Below, piece by piece: positions 25,427 to 33,944 of a stretch of DNA of 64,000 nucleotides. The first letter of the stretch is position 1. Every line of letters starts with the position of its first letter. The DNA is from SIG435 sp045530725 (GTDB lineage Bacteria > Bacillota > Clostridia > UMGS1810), in the NCBI GenBank assembly GCA_045530725.1, contig JAZSCT010000028.1, positions 1-64,000 of the forward strand, read 5' to 3'. Both the position numbers and the translations under genes were made by a program. The notes under the pieces were generated by a model that was given only the letters and a program-made list of their open reading frames with translations, made no database searches and had not been told where the DNA came from.

Positions 25427-25661
25427 GGGAGGAAAAATTATCCGGAACGAACAACACGAAACCAAACGCAGTAAGGTCCTCCCGAAGGCGTATGTGATAC
25501 GCCGAGAGGTGAGGCTTGTTCGTAGTAAAAAGGAACAGATAAAAAGAAACTATTGCATTTTTGTGCAATAGTTTCTACATTATGATATATTAATATTTCC
25601 TTACTATATAAAAATATTTTTTATCACCCTCTGCCTTTTACGCTCCGGGCAATTTTTACCC
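25427..25661 (-). repeat. Structured 3'-UTR repeat element, copy C
   Basis: Read on the minus strand it starts directly at the rex TAG (25662-25664) with GGGTAAAAATTGCCCGGAGCG. P1 includes CGGA/TCCG and AAAAATT/AATTTTT pairing with 25431-25445. P2: GTAAAAGG (25634-25641) with CCTTTTTAC (25525-25533), one bulge. The hairpin inside P2 is a terminator (25541-25575). P3 contains GAACAA/TTGTTC and the GGCGTAT-GTG-ATACGCC tip (25498-25514). Confidence 0.75.
25541..25575 (-). terminator. Terminator of rex inside repeat copy C
   Basis: Perfect 12-bp arms GAAACTATTGCA (25546-25557) and TGCAATAGTTTC (25564-25575), with TTTTT following on the minus strand. Confidence 0.8.
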
Positions 25662-26291
25662 CTATTCATTGTGGAGTTTATATGACAACATCATTATACT
25701 GTCTGAAAGATGAACATTCTCTATTATCATCTTGTCACTTTCAAACTCTGTGTAAGAGAAATTCCACACAGCCTTTATACCGATTTCTTCAAGATGCTTT
25801 ACTACTTCCTTTACATTCTTCTGTGATACGGTAAGGATGGCGATGTCAGGATTATTCTCCTTTACAAAAGTTTCCATTTCTGAATAATCCATAATGGTGA
25901 TGTCTTTGATCTTTTTGCCAACTATTTCGGGAGAAACATCAAATGCACCTATCATATGGAAACCGCGCTTTTCAAACTTTGCGTGGTTTGCCAATGCTTT
26001 GCCAAGGTTTCCTGCACCTACAAGGATAGTTTTGAGTCCCTTGTTAAGTCCGAGAATCTCCCCTATTTCATTGTGAAGCATCTGCACACTATATCCGAAT
26101 CCCTGCTGACCAAATCCACCGAAGTAGTTGAAATCCTGCCTTATCTGGGATGCAGTCACATTCATCTTTTTGCTCAGTTCTGCAGATGATATTCTATATA
26201 CTTTATTTTTGAGAAGGTCGTCTAAATATCTGTAATATCTTGGGAGTCTTTTTACAACAACCTCCGGTACCTTCTTTTCATTCAAAACCAT
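25662..26291 (-). CDS. rex: Redox-sensing transcriptional repressor Rex
   Basis: About 209 residues. ATG 26291 is only 2 nt from GGAGG, so TTG 26285 (8 nt away) may be the true start. An N-terminal winged helix (VPEVVVKRLPRYYRYLDDLL, then SAELSKKMNVTASQIRQDFNYFGGFG) is followed by a Rossmann domain with VGAGNLGKALANH and GAFDVSPEIVGKKI. Rex senses the NADH/NAD+ ratio and represses fermentation and reductive genes when NAD+ is high. It lies 11-17 bp after aconitase on the same strand. Its stop codon is the boundary of a structured repeat. No obvious Rex operator (TTGTTAA-N4-TTAACAA) was seen nearby. Confidence 0.95.
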   Translation of the reverse strand: MVLNEKKVPEVVVKRLPRYYRYLDDLLKNKVYRISSAELSKKMNVTASQIRQDFNYFGGFGQQGFGYSVQMLHNEIGEILGLNKGLKTILVGAGNLGKALANHAKFEKRGFHMIGAFDVSPEIVGKKIKDITIMDYSEMETFVKENNPDIAILTVSQKNVKEVVKHLEEIGIKAVWNFSYTEFESDKMIIENVHLSDSIMMLSYKLHNE

Positions 26292-26302
26292 TTCCTCCAA
26301 AA

Positions 26303-28225
26303 TTACTGATTTTTTTCTCTGGTATAATTGAGAAGTCCACCTGCAAGCATCATTTCTCTCTGTCTTTCAGAAAGAACAATTTCTACCTGATATTCTTTGC
26401 CTTTGGTTACATTCTTAACAGAGAATCTGTTTTGAGTTTTCACCATTTCAGTAGCATTTTCTATTACAAGTTCGTCATTTAAGTCGATATCGTCATAGTC
26501 GCTTTCATTTACAAAAGTCATAGGAAGGATACCTGAGTTCACAAGGTTTGCCATATGAATTCTTGCAAATGATTTGGCTATAACACCCTTTACTCCAAGA
26601 TAAAGCGGGGCAAGAGCAGCGTGTTCTCGGGAAGATCCCTGACCGTAGTTTGATCCTGCAATGATGAATCCCCCATTAGTTTTCTTTGCACGTGTTGCGA
26701 AGTTTTCGTCGCAAGGTGCAAGGCAGAATTCTGCAAGGTATGGAATGTTTGAACGGTAAGGAAGAAGTTTTGCATTGGATGGCATAATGTGATCCGTGGT
26801 GATATTGTCTTCCACCTTGATAAGAGATACTCCTGATACCTTTTCGGGAAGTTTCACATTTGTAGGGAAAGGCTTGATGTTTGGTCCTCTTACTACCTCT
26901 ATGTCATTTCCTTCTTCGGAAGGGCTTACTACCATATTGTCATTTATAAGGAACTTTTCAGGCATTGTGATTTCGTTTGAAATCTCAAGTTCTGTAGGAT
27001 CTGAAAGATATCCGTTGATAGCACTTAATGCTGCCACTTCAGGGCTTACAAGATAAATCTTTGCAGATTTTGTTCCTGATCTTCCTTCGAAATTTCTGTT
27101 GAATGTACGAAGTGATACTGCATCTGTCTTAGGTGACTGTCCCATACCGATACATGGACCGCATGCAGACTCAAGTATTCTTGCACCTGCGGATATCATA
27201 TCTGCCAATGCACCGTTGGCACTTAACATATTAAGCACCTGCTTTGATCCCGGGCTTATTACAAGGCTCACATCTTCGTGAACAGTTTTGCCTTTGAGAA
27301 TCTTCGCTACTTTCATCATATCCATATATGATGAGTTTGTACAACTTCCGATTGCTACCTGATCCACTTTTATCTTTCCGATATTCTTTACTGTATCAAC
27401 AAGATCAGGCATATGAGGTTTCGCTGCCATAGGAGAAAGAGATGACAAATCAATTGTGATTTCTTCATCATATGTTGCATCATCATCTGCTTTGATTTCT
27501 GTGAAGTCTTCCACTCTGCCCTGCGCCTCAAGAAACGCCTTTGTGATTTCGTCACTTGGGAATACACTTGTTGTGGCACCAAGTTCTGCACCCATATTTG
27601 TAATGGTTGCTCTTTCAGGAACAGAAAGTGTCTTTACACCTTCACCGGCATATTCGATTACTTTGCCTACGCCGCCTTTGACAGTCATAATTCTTAACAC
27701 TTCAAGGATGATATCTTTTGCAGCAACCCAAGGTTTGAGTTTGCCCACAAGGTTTACCTTAACAACTTTTGGCATAGTGATATAATACTCACCGCCACCC
27801 ATAGCAACTGCCACATCCATACCGCCTGCACCGATTGCAAGCATACCGATACCGCCGCCTGTAGGTGTGTGGCTGTCAGATCCTAGAAGAGTCTGTCCCG
27901 GAATGCCGAATCTCTCAAGATGCACCTGATGGCAGATACCGTTACCCGGTCTTGAGAAATATATACCATGCTTTTTGGTTACAGTCTGGATGTATTTGTG
28001 GTCATCTGCATTTTCAAATCCTGACTGCAGGGTGTTGTGGTCAATATATGCCACAGATTTCTTTGTCTTTACTCTGTCGATGCCGATTGCTTCAAACTCA
28101 AGATATGCCATTGTGCCTGTTGAATCCTGAGTAAGTGTCTGATCTATTCTTAATGCGATTTCACTTCCCGGTGTCATTTCACCTGAAACAAGATGTGATT
28201 TGATAAGTTTCTGTGTAATGTTCAT
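26303..28225 (-). CDS. acnA: Aconitate hydratase
   Basis: 640 residues, AAAGGAGAATATAG before ATG. It is the short monomeric type of the aconitase family. The N-terminal catalytic part includes GSDSHTPTGGG and the three cluster Cys ligands in GSCTNSS and SACGPCIGMG. The C-terminal swivel domain carries GSNYGQGSSREHAALAP. It interconverts citrate and isocitrate using a [4Fe-4S] cluster in the cytosol. Homoaconitase or isopropylmalate isomerase activity is less likely for this full-length two-domain form. It sits between a MATE transporter (3 bp upstream) and rex (11 bp downstream), so redox-linked expression of a TCA-arm enzyme is plausible. Citrate synthase and isocitrate dehydrogenase are not in the window. 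Confidence 0.93.
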   Translation of the reverse strand: MNITQKLIKSHLVSGEMTPGSEIALRIDQTLTQDSTGTMAYLEFEAIGIDRVKTKKSVAYIDHNTLQSGFENADDHKYIQTVTKKHGIYFSRPGNGICHQVHLERFGIPGQTLLGSDSHTPTGGGIGMLAIGAGGMDVAVAMGGGEYYITMPKVVKVNLVGKLKPWVAAKDIILEVLRIMTVKGGVGKVIEYAGEGVKTLSVPERATITNMGAELGATTSVFPSDEITKAFLEAQGRVEDFTEIKADDDATYDEEITIDLSSLSPMAAKPHMPDLVDTVKNIGKIKVDQVAIGSCTNSSYMDMMKVAKILKGKTVHEDVSLVISPGSKQVLNMLSANGALADMISAGARILESACGPCIGMGQSPKTDAVSLRTFNRNFEGRSGTKSAKIYLVSPEVAALSAINGYLSDPTELEISNEITMPEKFLINDNMVVSPSEEGNDIEVVRGPNIKPFPTNVKLPEKVSGVSLIKVEDNITTDHIMPSNAKLLPYRSNIPYLAEFCLAPCDENFATRAKKTNGGFIIAGSNYGQGSSREHAALAPLYLGVKGVIAKSFARIHMANLVNSGILPMTFVNESDYDDIDLNDELVIENATEMVKTQNRFSVKNVTKGKEYQVEIVLSERQREMMLAGGLLNYTREKNQ

Positions 28226-28228
28226 AAT

Positions 28229-29635
28229 CTATATTCTCCTTTGCTGGTCTAAATGACAGATATTTTTGTTGTATAATCTTATAACCAAAAGAATACTTAC
28301 AAGAAGTGCTGCTCCTTCTGCAATAGGATATGCCCACCATACTGCATTTGGATCTTTGTATATTGCCGCAAGCACATATGCCACCGGCAGAATGATTACA
28401 AGTTGTCTAAGTGTGGAAACAATGAGACTGTATGAACCCTTACCTGTCGCCTGAAACAGAGTGGATGATATGATTCCAAGGGCTGCAGGGAGAAAGTTGA
28501 TAGCAAGAATCCTCATAGCAGTAACGCCCATATAAAGCATTTCTCCGTCTGCATCAAATATGCTCATAAGTTGCTTTGGAAATACCATAAACAAAATAAC
28601 ACCTATCCCCATTATCACAGAGGCAATAAGACATCCGTATCTGAATGCGGTCATAAGCCTTTTTCTGTTGCAGGCACCGAAGTTGTATCCCATTACAGGC
28701 ATAAGTCCCTGATTTAAGCCGAATACAGGCATAAATACAAATGACTGAAGTTTGAAATACACGCCCAGTACTGCTACTGCAGTAGTGGAAAGTGCTGCAA
28801 GAATCATATTAAGACAAGTAGTCAGCACACTTGCTATACTCTGCATAAGGATAGACGGAAGTCCTACCACATATATATCTTTCACAATCTTTTTGTCAAA
28901 TTTAAAGCCCTTCAGAGTGATATCTACATTAAGCGTCTTTCGCTTAAGAATATATATCACATACAGAAATGAGCAGAACTGCCCGAATACTGTGGCAACT
29001 GCCGCACCAAGAACTCCCATATCAAGTAAGAATATGCAGATGGGATCAAATATGATATTTACTATTGCACCGATAAGTTGAGTTATCATAGGATATATCA
29101 TATTGCCGGTAGCCTGAATGGTCTTTTCGGATACTGCGACTATAAACATAAATATACTGAATACCTGAACGGTAAAAAGATACTCTGTTCCAAGACGGAT
29201 AATCTCCGGTGCATTTGCCTCGTTTCCTGCAGAAGCGGAGATATATACCTCAGAAAAGAATATTCCCACTATGGCAAAAAGAACCCATGTAATAACCGAA
29301 AGCACAAGACCGTGTGCCGCTGCAGAAGTGGCTTCTTTGTGTTTCTTCTCCCCAAGTCGCCTTGACATAAGTGAATTGACACCCACACCTGTGCCTACAG
29401 AAAATGCAACTATAAGCATCTGCATAGGATAGGCTATGGATACTGCAGTAAGGGCATCCTGACTTATCTTGGACACAAACACGCTATCTACTACGTTGTA
29501 CAAAGACTGTATCAGCATAGAAAACATTGCAGGTAGTGCCATTGTCATTATTAATCTGAATAAAGGGGCTGTGCCCATCTTGTTTTCTTTTATTTCGCTC
29601 AAAATATCTTCCTCATTAACTTTCTCTTTTCTCAT
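28229..29635 (-). CDS. MATE family efflux transporter
   Basis: 468 residues with twelve predicted transmembrane helices. MATE hallmarks: MALPAMFSMLIQSLYNVVDSVFVSKI at the start of the first half (the usual P-x(3)-S-x(2)-LYN pattern) and GLNQGLMPVMGYNFGA at the start of the second. It exports cationic drugs or metabolites using a Na+ or H+ gradient. The start at 29635 lies only about 2 nt after the predicted transcription start of the overlapping promoter. A second candidate start is Met20 (29578), where homology begins. It is the first gene of the MATE-aconitase-rex group. Confidence 0.92.
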   Translation of the reverse strand: MRKEKVNEEDILSEIKENKMGTAPLFRLIMTMALPAMFSMLIQSLYNVVDSVFVSKISQDALTAVSIAYPMQMLIVAFSVGTGVGVNSLMSRRLGEKKHKEATSAAAHGLVLSVITWVLFAIVGIFFSEVYISASAGNEANAPEIIRLGTEYLFTVQVFSIFMFIVAVSEKTIQATGNMIYPMITQLIGAIVNIIFDPICIFLLDMGVLGAAVATVFGQFCSFLYVIYILKRKTLNVDITLKGFKFDKKIVKDIYVVGLPSILMQSIASVLTTCLNMILAALSTTAVAVLGVYFKLQSFVFMPVFGLNQGLMPVMGYNFGACNRKRLMTAFRYGCLIASVIMGIGVILFMVFPKQLMSIFDADGEMLYMGVTAMRILAINFLPAALGIISSTLFQATGKGSYSLIVSTLRQLVIILPVAYVLAAIYKDPNAVWWAYPIAEGAALLVSILLVIRLYNKNICHLDQQRRI

Positions 29636-29643
29636 AACGCCTC

Positions 29644-29672
29644 ATTATAACACAAAACCCGGAACATTACAA
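29644..29672 (-). promoter_or_regulatory. Promoter of the MATE-aconitase-rex group, overlapping a terminator
   Basis: Minus strand TTGTAA (29667-29672), 17-bp spacer, TATAAT (29644-29649). The -35 lies within the folA terminator stem-loop. The -10 ends only 8 bp before the MATE ATG, implying a leaderless message or a downstream start. Confidence 0.6.
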
Positions 29673-29697
29673 CATTTTTTGTAAAATTCCGAGTTTT
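29654..29697 (-). terminator. Terminator of folA
   Basis: Outer arms AAAACCCGGAA (29654-29664) and TTCCGAGTTTT (29687-29697), with an inner TTACAA/TTGTAA stem. The minus strand ends GGGTTTTG. Confidence 0.7.
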
Positions 29698-29705
29698 TAT
29701 TCTGT

Positions 29706-30212
29706 CTATAAACTTTTTACCTCATTATTCACAAAGGTACAAAAGGCAAATTCTATTCCCTCGTCTGTTACCTTTGTTTCTGACTTAGATTTAAGTTGCC
29801 AGGTGTCTTTTTCATCAAGGTTCACCATAAACTTATCAGGGTTTCCGTCTTTATAAACCTTCGTAACATATGCCATGTCACAATAATCATAAAGCATCTC
29901 ATACACACTTGCACCGCCAATTACATACACATCATCGGTATTGAATTCAGCGATTTTTTCTTTGATTTCTTCTACAGAATGAACAATCACAGCACCTTCT
30001 TTTGAATATGATTTATCATTTGTAAGGACGATGTTTATTCTGTTTTTCAGAGGGTTTCCGTTTGGGAAGGACTCAAGGGTCTTTCTTCCCATAAGGACAA
30101 CTTTATTAAGTGTGGTGGAGCGGAAAAATTTCATATCTTCAGGGATAGAAAAAAGAAGGTCGTTATTTCTTCCAATCCCCCAGTTTTTATCTACTGCTAC
30201 TATCAGTTTCAT
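29706..30212 (-). CDS. folA: Dihydrofolate reductase
   Basis: 168 residues, AAAGGA before ATG. Signature features: MKLIVAVDKNWGIGRNNDLL, the active-site acid in the IPEDMKFF helix (Asp of the usual L-P-x-D/E position), VVLMGRKTLESFP for NADPH binding, and VYVIGGASVYEMLY. It reduces dihydrofolate to tetrahydrofolate. It lies downstream of thyA, whose reaction generates dihydrofolate, so the pair form a functional cycle. A structured repeat (copy D) lies in the 294-bp gap between them. Confidence 0.96.
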   Translation of the reverse strand: MKLIVAVDKNWGIGRNNDLLFSIPEDMKFFRSTTLNKVVLMGRKTLESFPNGNPLKNRINIVLTNDKSYSKEGAVIVHSVEEIKEKIAEFNTDDVYVIGGASVYEMLYDYCDMAYVTKVYKDGNPDKFMVNLDEKDTWQLKSKSETKVTDEGIEFAFCTFVNNEVKSL

Positions 30213-30265
30213 TTATTTTCATCCTTTACAGATTATGCTTATGGCAATTTTTTGCTTGCACAAAT

Positions 30266-30503
30266 GAAATAGGAAAAATTGTTTTGAATGGACAAACTGA
30301 GTCAAGCATCGCTTGATTTCCCGAAGGCGTATGCGATACGCCGAGAGGCGAAGTTTGTTCATAGCAAAAAGGCGTATAATTTGGAAAATCTTTTATTTGA
30401 GATTTTCGTCCTTAAAAAATGCTTTGTTTTTTTAATTCATTTTTTATCTTTTTTCTTCTAATCTTCTTTTGCCTTTTTTGCGTTCAGGGCAATTTTTACA
30501 TTT
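30266..30503 (-). repeat. Structured 3'-UTR repeat element, copy D
   Basis: On the minus strand it begins 6 nt after the thyA TAA with TGTAAAAATTGCCCTGAACG. P1: AAAAATTG (30491-30498) pairs with CAATTTTT (near 30273-30281), with TGAA/TTCA inside. P2: GCAAAAAAGGC (30471-30481) pairs with GCCTTTTTGC (30364-30373), one bulge; its inner hairpin is GAAAATCT/AAGATTTTC. P3: GAACAAACT with AGTTTGTCC and the GGCGTAT-GCG-ATACGCC tip (30327-30343). It fills the thyA-folA gap; no gene is seen there. Confidence 0.75.
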
Positions 30504-30506
30504 CAT

Positions 30507-31337
30507 TTATACGGCAACGGGTATTTTCACCTTAAATTCGTTGTACTGATAATTTTCAAAAGTGAAACTATCCTTTGTAAACTTATAGAAATCATCTATT
30601 GATGTATCCATCTTAAATACAGGTGCATCAAAAGTAGGCTTGGATATAAGTTCTTCTACCAATGGAATATGTCTGTCATAAATATGAGCATCAGCGATGA
30701 TATGCACAAGTTCTCCTGCTTCAAAGCCTGATACCTGAGCCATCATATGAACTAATACCGCATACTGGCATACATTCCAGTTGTTTGCAGTAAGGAAATC
30801 CTGAGATCGCTGATTAAGAATTGCATTGAGTTTGTTTCCCGATACGTTGAATGTCATACTGTATGCACAGGGAGCAAGTCCCATTTCATGAAGGTCGTGA
30901 TGATTATATATATTTGTCATTATTCTTCTTGAAGTAGGGTTATTCTTAAGATCATACAGCACTCTGTCAACCTGATCGAACTCCCCTTCAGGATAAATAT
31001 GCTTAACTCCAAGTTGATAACCGTAGGCTTTGCCTATACTTCCCGATTCATCTGCCCAACTGTCCCAAATATGGCTTGAAAGATTGTTTACATTATTGTC
31101 CTTCTTCTGCCATATCCACAAAAGTTCGTCAATGGCACTTTTGTAAGCAGTTCTTCTTAAGGTCATAATAGGAAATTCCTTTGAAAGATCATATCTGTTC
31201 ACAATACAGAATTTCTTTACTGTGTGAGCTTTAGTTCCGTCTTCCCACTTTGGGCGCACGTCAAAGTCAGTATCCCACACACCGTTTTCAAGGATGTCTT
31301 TGCAATTTTTGATAAACAATTCATCAGCATAACTCAT
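30507..31337 (-). CDS. thyA: Thymidylate synthase (ThyA)
   Basis: 276 residues, AAGGGG before ATG. The active-site Cys is in LAPCAYSMTFNV. The nucleotide- and folate-binding segments RSQDFLTANNWNVCQYAVL and HIIADAHIYDRHI are present, with NPTSRRIMTNIYN for the dUMP phosphate Arg pair. It methylates dUMP to dTMP using methylenetetrahydrofolate. It lies 13 bp after galK, an unusual partner, and probably belongs to the galT-galK-thyA transcript. Confidence 0.95.
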   Translation of the reverse strand: MSYADELFIKNCKDILENGVWDTDFDVRPKWEDGTKAHTVKKFCIVNRYDLSKEFPIMTLRRTAYKSAIDELLWIWQKKDNNVNNLSSHIWDSWADESGSIGKAYGYQLGVKHIYPEGEFDQVDRVLYDLKNNPTSRRIMTNIYNHHDLHEMGLAPCAYSMTFNVSGNKLNAILNQRSQDFLTANNWNVCQYAVLVHMMAQVSGFEAGELVHIIADAHIYDRHIPLVEELISKPTFDAPVFKMDTSIDDFYKFTKDSFTFENYQYNEFKVKIPVAV

Positions 31338-31350
31338 TTCATTTTACCCC

Positions 31351-32538
31351 TTAAATAAATACCCTGTGACCGCCGTCACCAATATCTGTCACATAGAAAT
31401 CCGCCTTAAGTCCGCAAATTTCCGTATATGCTTTGCCGACTTCCTCTATAAATTCTTCTACACAACTTTCTTCAACAACGCTTACCGTACTTCCGCCAAA
31501 GCCTGCACCTGTCATACGTGATCCAAGCACACCTTTGATCTTTCTTGCTTCAAATACAAGAGTGTCAAGTTCCTTGCAACTTACTTCATAAAGATTCATC
31601 AGAGAATCGTGGGACTGATTCATATATCTGCCGAACTGTTCAATATCCCCTCTTTTTAGTGCTTCTACAGATTTCACAGTTCTGTCTATTTCATATATTA
31701 CGTGTTCTGCTCTGTTACGGACAATATCATTTTCTATCAAACCCTTATGGGCTTCAAACTCTTCAGGCGATATCTCTGCAAGGCAGGTTTTGTCAGGCAT
31801 TGCTTTTTTCATAGATTCAAGTGCGCTGTCACATTCGCCTCGTCTTTCGTTGTATTTGGAGTCACCCAGTTTGTGTTTTTTGTTTGTATTTGATATTACA
31901 ATCTTTTTGCCCTTTAAGTCAAGGTGGGCATATTCATATGAAAGATCGATACAGTTAAGAAGGATTGCACAGTCTTTCTTTCCCATTGCAGAAGTGAACT
32001 GATCCATTATACCGCATTTTACTCCGATATAGTGATGCTCTGCCATCTGACTGATCTTTGCCATTTCCACCATATCGATTTCTTCTCGGATACCATTCTT
32101 TTCATTATGAAATGTGGCAAACATAAGTGCTGTGGATACTTCAATTGCTGCACTTGATGAAAGGCCGCTTCCGTGAGGAACTGTGTCATCATAAAGCACA
32201 TCAGCGCCCACAATGTCATATCCGTTATTCTGCATCTCATATGCAACACCTATCTGATAGTTTCCCCACCAGAGGTCTTTGTATTTGGAAAGATCTGAAA
32301 TATCCGCTTCTACAACTTCTTCAAGGTCAGTTGCACGAAGGATGATTTTTCCATCAGTTCTCTTTCTTGCGACGATGGTTGTCTTCATAGTAAGTGCCGC
32401 AGGGAAAACATATCCCCCGTTGTAGTCGGTATGCTCACCGATAAGATTTACTCTTCCCGGTGATTCAAATATATAAAGGTCATCTTTTGTACCGCCGTAG
32501 ATTTCTAAAAAACGGTCTATTATAGCATTAAGTTCCAT
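31351..32538 (-). CDS. galK: Galactokinase
   Basis: 395 residues, AAGGGG before ATG. GHMP-kinase motifs: the galactokinase signature GRVNLIGEHTDYNGGYVFP, the ATP loop PHGSGLSSSAAIEV, catalytic Asp in KCGIMDQFTSAMGK, and GSRMTGAGFGGSTVSVV near the C-terminus. It phosphorylates galactose to galactose 1-phosphate, the substrate of the adjacent GalT (4 bp upstream). The third Leloir enzyme, UDP-glucose 4-epimerase, is not in the window. Confidence 0.96.
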   Translation of the reverse strand: MELNAIIDRFLEIYGGTKDDLYIFESPGRVNLIGEHTDYNGGYVFPAALTMKTTIVARKRTDGKIILRATDLEEVVEADISDLSKYKDLWWGNYQIGVAYEMQNNGYDIVGADVLYDDTVPHGSGLSSSAAIEVSTALMFATFHNEKNGIREEIDMVEMAKISQMAEHHYIGVKCGIMDQFTSAMGKKDCAILLNCIDLSYEYAHLDLKGKKIVISNTNKKHKLGDSKYNERRGECDSALESMKKAMPDKTCLAEISPEEFEAHKGLIENDIVRNRAEHVIYEIDRTVKSVEALKRGDIEQFGRYMNQSHDSLMNLYEVSCKELDTLVFEARKIKGVLGSRMTGAGFGGSTVSVVEESCVEEFIEEVGKAYTEICGLKADFYVTDIGDGGHRVFI

Positions 32539-32542
32539 AATA

Positions 32543-33523
32543 TTATTCCCCTTTTATCTTATTTAAGAATTTGCTGTACGCCTGTCTCAGTTCCTCTGCC
32601 TTTTCTTCAGGTGCAGTAGGATTACAATGAGCCCATGCCCCTGTTTCAGAAGATGCATTATATTTTATCTTATCCTCAGAACGCATCGGAGGATAGAATG
32701 CTATATGGAAGTGTGATATATCTGACAAATCCCCGCTGTTTACAGGATTCTGATACATACACATCATATATGGGAACTCATAGTCAAAGAGACTGTCAAG
32801 TGTTCCTGTAGCAAGTTTAAGAGTCTGGGCAAGTGAATACTTTTCTTCTTCAGTAAATTCTGTAAGGTTCTGCTTATGGTTTTTGGCTGCGATATAGATG
32901 CCGTAAGGATATTCTGAGAAGAAAGGAAGAAACACAATGAAATGCTCGTTCTCAAAAATAATTCTTGATTTGGCTTCCGCTTCATCCTTAAGCATATCGC
33001 AGAAAAGACAGTTGCCTGTTTTTTCTTTGTGTTCTCTGAATGCTTCCAGCTCAAGAGCAGGTTTCTTAGGTATGAAAGGATACCCGTAAATCTGTCCGTG
33101 TGGATGTGGCATTGTGGTTCCTACTGCCGCACCTCTGTTTTCGAATATAAATATGTATTTTACGTGTTCGTCTTTCTGGATTTCCACAAATCTTTCTGTC
33201 CACAAATCCACAAGTTTCTTGATGTGATCAACACTTAACTGAGGTACTGTGGTAGTATGCTCAGGTGAATAGAGCACTACCTCACATTTGCCAAAAGATG
33301 GCATAGTCTTATAGATGTTTGTTTCCACATCGTCAGGTGTGGGGGGATTCTTTGAAAGTGCAGGAAAATCATTGTCATATTCATAAACTTCGTAATCATC
33401 AGGCACCTTTCCTGATCCGGGACAAAACGGACACCAGTCCTTAGGCATCTGCGGTCTGTTCTGTCTGTTTGATGCTACCATTACCCAGTCCTTTGTAAGT
33501 GGGTTGTATCTTATCTCTGCCAT
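32543..33523 (-). CDS. galT: Galactose-1-phosphate uridylyltransferase
   Basis: 326 residues from ATG 33523; the TTG three codons earlier sits on the Shine-Dalgarno and is unlikely. The HIT-superfamily active site is MPHPHGQIYGYPFIP with the nucleophilic His. Zn-type Cys pairs occur in WCPFCPGSG and CLFCDM, and the C-terminal half carries HFHIAFYPPMR. It transfers UMP between UDP-glucose and galactose 1-phosphate. It is the first gene of galT-galK(-thyA), with its own consensus promoter. Confidence 0.95.
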   Translation of the reverse strand: MAEIRYNPLTKDWVMVASNRQNRPQMPKDWCPFCPGSGKVPDDYEVYEYDNDFPALSKNPPTPDDVETNIYKTMPSFGKCEVVLYSPEHTTTVPQLSVDHIKKLVDLWTERFVEIQKDEHVKYIFIFENRGAAVGTTMPHPHGQIYGYPFIPKKPALELEAFREHKEKTGNCLFCDMLKDEAEAKSRIIFENEHFIVFLPFFSEYPYGIYIAAKNHKQNLTEFTEEEKYSLAQTLKLATGTLDSLFDYEFPYMMCMYQNPVNSGDLSDISHFHIAFYPPMRSEDKIKYNASSETGAWAHCNPTAPEEKAEELRQAYSKFLNKIKGE

Positions 33524-33588
33524 ATCATTCAATCTCCTTTTCGGGGATGCAAAACAGTCTTTCCCCTTATCATTTATATACTGTATTC

Positions 33589-33617
33589 ATTATAACTTTT
33601 TTTATCATTCACGTCAA
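33589..33617 (-). promoter_or_regulatory. Promoter of galT-galK-thyA
   Basis: Minus strand TTGACG (33612-33617), 17-bp spacer, TATAAT (33589-33594). Confidence 0.75.
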
Positions 33618-33647
33618 TCCAAAATAACAAAATAAGCAAAAAAATAT

Positions 33648-33684
33648 ACACGAAAAACTTATCTGGAATTTCAGTTTTTCGTGT
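33648..33684 (-). terminator. Hairpin with minus-strand T-run
   Basis: 12-bp perfect arms ACACGAAAAACT (33648-33659) and AGTTTTTCGTGT (33673-33684). On the minus strand it is followed by ATATTTTTTT. It lies between the AraC remnant and the gal promoter and may block read-through into the gal operon. Confidence 0.6.
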
Positions 33685-33944
33685 GGTTAAGCCTGAATGT
33701 TTATCTTTTGCTTATTTTTTGCGACAAATTTTTGTCTATCTGCCAGCACGAATTATCTGTCACAGGCTTTCTTTTACCCCTGATATATCTCATAAGTCTG
33801 AACATATTCGGAAGTATGCTCATCCAGAGTGGTAATTTCCTTTATATAAGAAAGATCTTTCAGCACATCCATAAGTACATTAAGGACTTTGTTTCCATGT
33901 TGAGGATATGCCTTAATAAGCATAAGAAGAAATGATACCGCTGA

